From Bacteroidetes/Chlorobi group bacterium ChocPot_Mid (GTDB lineage: Bacteria > Bacteroidota > Ignavibacteria > Kapaibacteriales > UBA2268), in contig RCNQ01000192.1 in the NCBI GenBank assembly GCA_003731675.1, positions 1 through 10,233 on the forward strand: a DNA stretch of 10,233 bases, in the 5' to 3' direction. The position numbers and the translations under genes were made by a program. Position 1 is the stretch's first letter. Every line of letters begins with the position of its first letter. The notes beneath the pieces are model-generated. The model saw nothing but the letters and a program-made list of their open reading frames with translations. It made no database searches and was not told where the DNA came from. Below are positions 6,425 to 10,233 of this stretch, piece after piece.

Positions 6425-7558
6425 ATGGCTGGAATTTATATACATATACCTTTTTGCGTTAAAAAATGCTTTTATTGCGACTTTTACTCTATCGAAAAAT
6501 TATCTCTTCAGGAAAAATTTGTTAACTACCTGACCAAAGAAATAAAAATTTTCTCAGACATTCATCCTTACAACAAAAACATTGATTCCGTTTTTTTCGG
6601 AGGAGGTACCCCTTCACTTCTTACTGCCGTCGAATTGGAACTAATAATCAACTCTCTGAAAAATAATTTCAATATTTCCACTAATGCTGAATGGACTATA
6701 GAATCAAATCCCGGAACATTAACTTTTGAAAACCTTCGTGAATACCTCGACTTAGGCATTAACCGAATCAGCATTGGAGTTCAATCTTTCGTCGAAAGTG
6801 AATTGAAATTCCTCCGAAGAATTCATACATCCTCTGAAGCATATAACTCAATTCAAGAAGCCAAAAAAGCTGGTTTTAAAAACCTAAACATTGATATCAT
6901 CTTCTCTATCCCGGAACAAACTCTCGAATCATTAAACCAAACCCTTGATGCAATACAAGAATTAAAACCTCAGCATATCTCCGCTTATAGTCTTATTTAT
7001 GAAAAAGGTACTCCTCTCTTTGAAGCATATAAAAGGAATGAAATCCAAAAAATTGACGATGATACTGATGCCGAACTTTACGAATTTTTATCCAAATATC
7101 TCATAAAATTAGGTTATGAACACTATGAAGTCTCAAATTTTGCTATTAATGGATTCAAATGCAATCATAATCTGAACTATTGGAATGGAGGAGATTATTT
7201 CGGCTTCGGTCCATCTGCTCACAGCTTTTTCAACAACAAAAGATACTGGAATTTCAAATCTCTTAACAAATATTTCGAAAAAATTGATGACTACCAACTC
7301 CCAGTCGAAGACTCCGAAATATTATCATCAGAAAACATCCTCAATGAAAGAATTATGCTCGGTCTGAGAGCTGAAGGCTTAGATTTAAACCAAATTGGAA
7401 CAGAATTTCATATTGACCTTGAAAAAAAATGCAACCCAATTATTGAAGAATGGATTAAAAATGATTTCGCTTTTTGGAAAAACAATAAACTACGATTAAA
7501 CTATAAAGGATATTCAATTTGTAATACCCTTATAAATAATATAGTTAATCTGATTTAA
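6425..7558 (+). CDS. hemW: Radical SAM heme chaperone HemW
   Basis: This 377-residue protein belongs to the HemN/HemW family and has the HemW length (E. coli HemN is about 457 residues). HemW binds heme and inserts it into target proteins such as respiratory enzymes; older annotation calls it oxygen-independent coproporphyrinogen III oxidase. The N-terminus AGIYIHIPFC is typical. The radical-SAM 4Fe-4S ligands are C11, C15 and C18 in CVKKCFYCDF; the DF after the last cysteine is the HemW form, where HemN has a further cysteine. SAM and barrel motifs follow: FFGGGTPS (57-64), IESNPGT (92-98) and RISIGVQSF (114-122). The family signature HNLNYWNGGDYFGFGPSAH is at 248-266, and a HemN_C-like domain (NERIMLGLRAEG) follows from about 307. 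No Shine-Dalgarno site is seen; the start is chosen because MAGIYIHIPFC matches family N-termini. It appears monocistronic, divergent from lat. Confidence 0.93.
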   Translation: MAGIYIHIPFCVKKCFYCDFYSIEKLSLQEKFVNYLTKEIKIFSDIHPYNKNIDSVFFGGGTPSLLTAVELELIINSLKNNFNISTNAEWTIESNPGTLTFENLREYLDLGINRISIGVQSFVESELKFLRRIHTSSEAYNSIQEAKKAGFKNLNIDIIFSIPEQTLESLNQTLDAIQELKPQHISAYSLIYEKGTPLFEAYKRNEIQKIDDDTDAELYEFLSKYLIKLGYEHYEVSNFAINGFKCNHNLNYWNGGDYFGFGPSAHSFFNNKRYWNFKSLNKYFEKIDDYQLPVEDSEILSSENILNERIMLGLRAEGLDLNQIGTEFHIDLEKKCNPIIEEWIKNDFAFWKNNKLRLNYKGYSICNTLINNIVNLI

Positions 7559-7615
7559 TACGAAACCTCGAAATCTCAATTCCAATATATTAAAATTTAC
7601 TGTTTTCAATAATTG

Positions 7616-7651
7616 TTAATTTTTAGTTAAAATATTAACAGAATTTTAACA
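7616..7651 (+). promoter_or_regulatory. TTAACA-like repeats upstream of the phosphate transporter
   Basis: TTAATT (7616-7621), TTAAAA (7627-7632), TTAACA (7635-7640) and TTAACA (7646-7651) recur; the first pair and the last pair are each spaced 11 bases start to start. TTAACA-N5-TTAACA is the form of the PhoP box known from Bacillus subtilis, and this one lies about 70 bases before a phosphate transporter. The DNA is very AT-rich and PhoP boxes of this form are not established for this group, so this is suggestive only. Confidence 0.3.
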
Positions 7652-7721
7652 AAAAAATATTAAATTGAATACTTACTGATTTACAAATGAATTAAATTGT
7701 TTAATAATATATACAATAATA

Positions 7722-9965
7722 TTGGAATTACATCTAATTACCGTTGTTATTTTACTCATCTTAGGAGTAGTAGGTTTATATGTTGGAGTGTCAAATGATG
7801 CAGTAAACTTCTTAAACTCTGCAGTAGGTTCAAAAGTTGCTTCCTTCAAATTTGCTTTATTCATCGCATCTCTTGGTATCCTTGTTGGTGTCACATTTTC
7901 AAGCGGAATGATGGAAGTTGCCCGAAAAGGAATTTTCAATCCCGAACATTTCATTTTGGCTGAAGTCCTGATTATCCTTTTTGCCTGTATGATTCAAAAT
8001 ATATTATTACTTGATGTTTTCAATACATTTGGCTTACCAACCTCAACAACTGTATCAATGGTTTTTGGTTTATTTGGTGCCTCCCTTGGATTGGCTATTA
8101 TCAAAATTGTTAATATGGGACAAGGTCTTGAGTATTTAGCTGAGTATATCAACACCGGTAAAGTCTTTGCTATATTCACTGCAATATTCCTATCAGTAAT
8201 CTTCGCGTTTGTTTTCGGTTTTCTGATTCAGTACTTTTCACGTTTGCTTTTTACGTTTGATTTTAAAAAGAGAATGAAAAGATATGGTGCTTTATGGGGA
8301 GGTTTTGCATTAACATTTATAACTTATTTCATTATAATTAAAGGAGCAAAAGGTGCTTCCTTCATGACTGAAGAAACCATTAATTGGATTACAACTAATA
8401 CTTCAAGTGTCTTACTGATTAGCTTTATTTTTTGGTCTGTTGTCTTGCAAATATTGGTTTTGCTTTTTAAAGTAAATATATTAAGGTTAATAGTTTTAGT
8501 AGGCACTTTTGCTGTTGCTATGGCTTTTGCCGCCAATGACCTGGTAAATTTCATCGGTGCACCTCTTGCAGGATTGAATGCCTATAAAATTGCCTTAAGC
8601 TTGGAAAATCCCGAATCATCAACTCTCGCCGCTTTATCAGAACCCTTAAAAGCTGACACTCTTATCTTACTTTTTTCTGGTGCAATCATGGTTGCAACAC
8701 TTTTCATTTCAAAAAAAGCAAAAACAGTCAGCCGCACTGAAATCAGCTTGGGCAGACAAGACGAAGGTTACGAACGATTCGAATCCTATCTTATGTCCCG
8801 TCTTATTGTCAGAGCCACTATCTATACCGTTGATTTAATTAAAAAAATTGTCCCAAAATCAATCCAGAACTTCGTGGCAAGTCGCTTTGATGTTTCCAAA
8901 TACACCCCTGAACCTGACGAAAACGGAGAATACCCCTCCTTCGATTTTATCAGAGCCGCTGTTAATCTTGTTGTTGCCGCCGCTTTAATTTCCTATGGCA
9001 CTTCCCTGAAATTGCCACTCTCAACTACCTATGTTACTTTCATAGTCGCTATGTCCACTGCCTTACCCGATAAAGCTTGGGGCAGAGAAAGCGCTGTTTA
9101 CAGAGTCTCAGGCGTATTAACTGTAATCGGTGGTTGGCTTTTTACTGGTATTTTAGCTATCATTGCGGCAGGTATTATTTCCGCTATTTGCTACTTTACA
9201 AATATCTACGGTATCCTCGGTTTTACATTGCTTGGTGCTTTTCTAATTTATCGCTCTTCTAAACTTCATTCAGTTAGAGAGAAAGAAACAGAAGAAATCG
9301 AAAAAACCTTTCTGCCCTCTTCCGCAAGTGCCGAAGAAACCTATGACTATCTGTTCGATACTCTAATTAAATACTTTAAATCTATATCAAACTCACTCAC
9401 TACAAGTTACAACGGCATCTTCAATCAAGACCTCAAGCAATTAAATAAAGCAAGAAAACAAGCAAAAAAAATCTCCAAAAAATCCGATTTACTTGTCGCC
9501 GATGTTCTCAAAGTTCTCAAATTCGCAGACGAAAAAAATCTCGAATCCGGTCATTCTTATGCTAAAGCACTTGGTGCTTTACACGAAATGTCCTCTCGTT
9601 TGGTTTTCATCACTAAGCAATCCTTCGATTACTTCGATAATAATCACAACAAATTCCAAAACGAACAAATCGAAGAACTTAAAGATGTTAACAAACAATT
9701 CAATAAAATCATTAATACTTCTGTTCAAGCTTACGAAAAGAAAAAAATGAATGACCTCGCTTTGATTAATCAATCTGCTAAAGAATTTGAACTTCTCGTC
9801 AATAAATACAACAAAAGTCAATTAAAACGAATAAAAAAATCAACCTTGAATAAAAGGAGAAGTATGCTTTTCCTCAACATCCTCGATGACACTCAAGGTA
9901 TGGTTTATAATTTATTAAGAATCAACGAAGCTTTCAGAGAATTTTACAGCAATGTAAAAAAATAA
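7722..9965 (+). CDS. PiT-family inorganic phosphate transporter with PhoU-like C-terminal domain
   Basis: This 747-residue inner-membrane protein is a Pho4/PiT-type phosphate permease, a family that takes up phosphate (often as a metal-phosphate complex) driven by an ion gradient. The duplicated PiT signatures are visible: GVSNDAVNFLNSAVGS (22-37) and FAANDLVNFIGAPLAG (269-284), each with the ND pair. The duplicated STT loops are GLPTSTTVSMVFG (104-116) and KLPLSTTYVTF (430-440). About ten or more hydrophobic segments span residues 1-510. Residues from about 515 to 747 are soluble, rich in K, E, Q and N and largely helical, resembling PhoU/DUF47-type four-helix domains; this fusion makes the protein much longer than E. 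coli PitA (about 499 residues). The start is TTG: no in-frame ATG exists between it and the stop at 7677-7679, and a later start would cut the first membrane segment before the NDA motif. No Shine-Dalgarno site is seen. Upstream TTAACA repeats hint at phosphate control. Confidence 0.92.
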   Translation: MELHLITVVILLILGVVGLYVGVSNDAVNFLNSAVGSKVASFKFALFIASLGILVGVTFSSGMMEVARKGIFNPEHFILAEVLIILFACMIQNILLLDVFNTFGLPTSTTVSMVFGLFGASLGLAIIKIVNMGQGLEYLAEYINTGKVFAIFTAIFLSVIFAFVFGFLIQYFSRLLFTFDFKKRMKRYGALWGGFALTFITYFIIIKGAKGASFMTEETINWITTNTSSVLLISFIFWSVVLQILVLLFKVNILRLIVLVGTFAVAMAFAANDLVNFIGAPLAGLNAYKIALSLENPESSTLAALSEPLKADTLILLFSGAIMVATLFISKKAKTVSRTEISLGRQDEGYERFESYLMSRLIVRATIYTVDLIKKIVPKSIQNFVASRFDVSKYTPEPDENGEYPSFDFIRAAVNLVVAAALISYGTSLKLPLSTTYVTFIVAMSTALPDKAWGRESAVYRVSGVLTVIGGWLFTGILAIIAAGIISAICYFTNIYGILGFTLLGAFLIYRSSKLHSVREKETEEIEKTFLPSSASAEETYDYLFDTLIKYFKSISNSLTTSYNGIFNQDLKQLNKARKQAKKISKKSDLLVADVLKVLKFADEKNLESGHSYAKALGALHEMSSRLVFITKQSFDYFDNNHNKFQNEQIEELKDVNKQFNKIINTSVQAYEKKKMNDLALINQSAKEFELLVNKYNKSQLKRIKKSTLNKRRSMLFLNILDDTQGMVYNLLRINEAFREFYSNVKK

Positions 9966-9966
9966 A

Positions 9967-10233
9967 TTATTTACTTAGCAAATCAATGAAAGATGCCATT
10001 TTCTCCCAATGGCTCCCTTTCCAATAAATTTTACCGCAACTTTTACACTTGTAAAATTCATTGAAATATTTTTTTGTCTTTGCTTTTAATTGAGGCATAA
10101 TATTAGCTTTTTCAGTTAACTCAATTTCACCATTACATTCCAAACACCTCGAAAAAGGTTTGAAATTTAATTTTAAATCAAATTTACTAACTACCTCTTT
10201 AATCTGTTCTACAGAACTACTGTTCCTCAGCCA
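9967..10233 (-). CDS. Mut7-C RNAse domain protein, C-terminal part
   Basis: A minus-strand frame enters from the right edge and ends at a TAA at 9967-9969; 88 residues are visible. They show the C-terminal half of a Mut7-C (PF01927) domain. RCLECNGEIE and YKCKSCGKIYWKGSHW carry two CxxC pairs (visible residues 30/33 and 63/66), expected to bind zinc, and the closing GSHWEKM stretch is diagnostic. In longer family members this domain follows a PIN-like nuclease fold, and an RNase role is proposed from homology; the acidic catalytic residues would lie upstream, outside this window. Its stop codon is one base from that of the convergent phosphate transporter, leaving no space for a terminator between them. 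The start and total length are unknown. Confidence 0.85.
   Translation of the reverse strand, partial: WLRNSSSVEQIKEVVSKFDLKLNFKPFSRCLECNGEIELTEKANIMPQLKAKTKKYFNEFYKCKSCGKIYWKGSHWEKMASFIDLLSK

Noticed and set aside
6277..6462. 61-codon plus-strand frame overlapping the hemW start
   Set aside because: It overlaps hemW in another frame, covering the conserved IYIHIPFC region; it has no ribosome binding site and no recognisable motif.
6425..7558. Annotation as coproporphyrinogen III oxidase HemN
   Set aside because: The length, the CxxxCxxCDF motif without an extra cysteine and the N-terminus fit HemW, not the true oxidase.
7687..7689. ATG upstream of the phosphate transporter as its start
   Set aside because: It is out of frame and meets a stop codon after one residue.

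Overview
The window is about one third GC by eye and looks like a chromosomal segment of an FCB-group bacterium (Bacteroidota/Chlorobiota/Ignavibacteria/Kapabacteria side). Several features point this way. A TTTG-N21-TAATTTTG promoter of the Bacteroidota type precedes groES. There is a large exported protein built of fibronectin-III-like repeats. The phosphate transporter is long, with an extra C-terminal helical domain. Intergenic DNA is very AT-rich. A perfect CIRCE operator and several good Shine-Dalgarno sites suggest a branch outside the classical Bacteroidia/Flavobacteriia, such as Ignavibacteria or Kapabacteria. That placement is inference from gene style only.

Layout from left to right. 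(1) Positions 1-2278, minus strand: the first 759 codons of a secreted protein with a signal peptide and seven complete plus one partial FnIII-like repeat; its C-terminus lies off the left edge. (2) Positions 2431-4637, plus strand: the complete class I heat-shock operon, made up of promoter, CIRCE, groES, groEL and a GAAA-loop intrinsic terminator. (3) Positions 4612-4715: a compact convergent intergenic block with the terminator, two further hairpins and four copies of ACAACCCC. (4) Positions 4703-6046, minus strand: L-lysine 6-transaminase. (5) Positions 6047-6424: a 378-bp divergent intergenic region with candidate promoters in both directions, a 15-bp palindrome and a possible 45-residue membrane peptide gene. 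(6) Positions 6425-7558, plus strand: hemW, a radical-SAM heme chaperone. (7) Positions 7722-9965, plus strand: a PiT-family phosphate transporter with a PhoU-like C-terminal helical extension and a TTG start. (8) Positions 9967-10233, minus strand: the C-terminal 88 residues of a Mut7-C domain protein whose stop codon lies one base from that of the transporter.

Apart from groES-groEL, the genes look like independent transcription units, alternating in strand and not forming one pathway. I see no tRNA, rRNA, CRISPR array, transposase or phage gene, and no convincing new multigene system. The most unusual parts are the exported repeat protein, the lat-hemW intergenic region and the regulatory-looking repeats ahead of the phosphate transporter.
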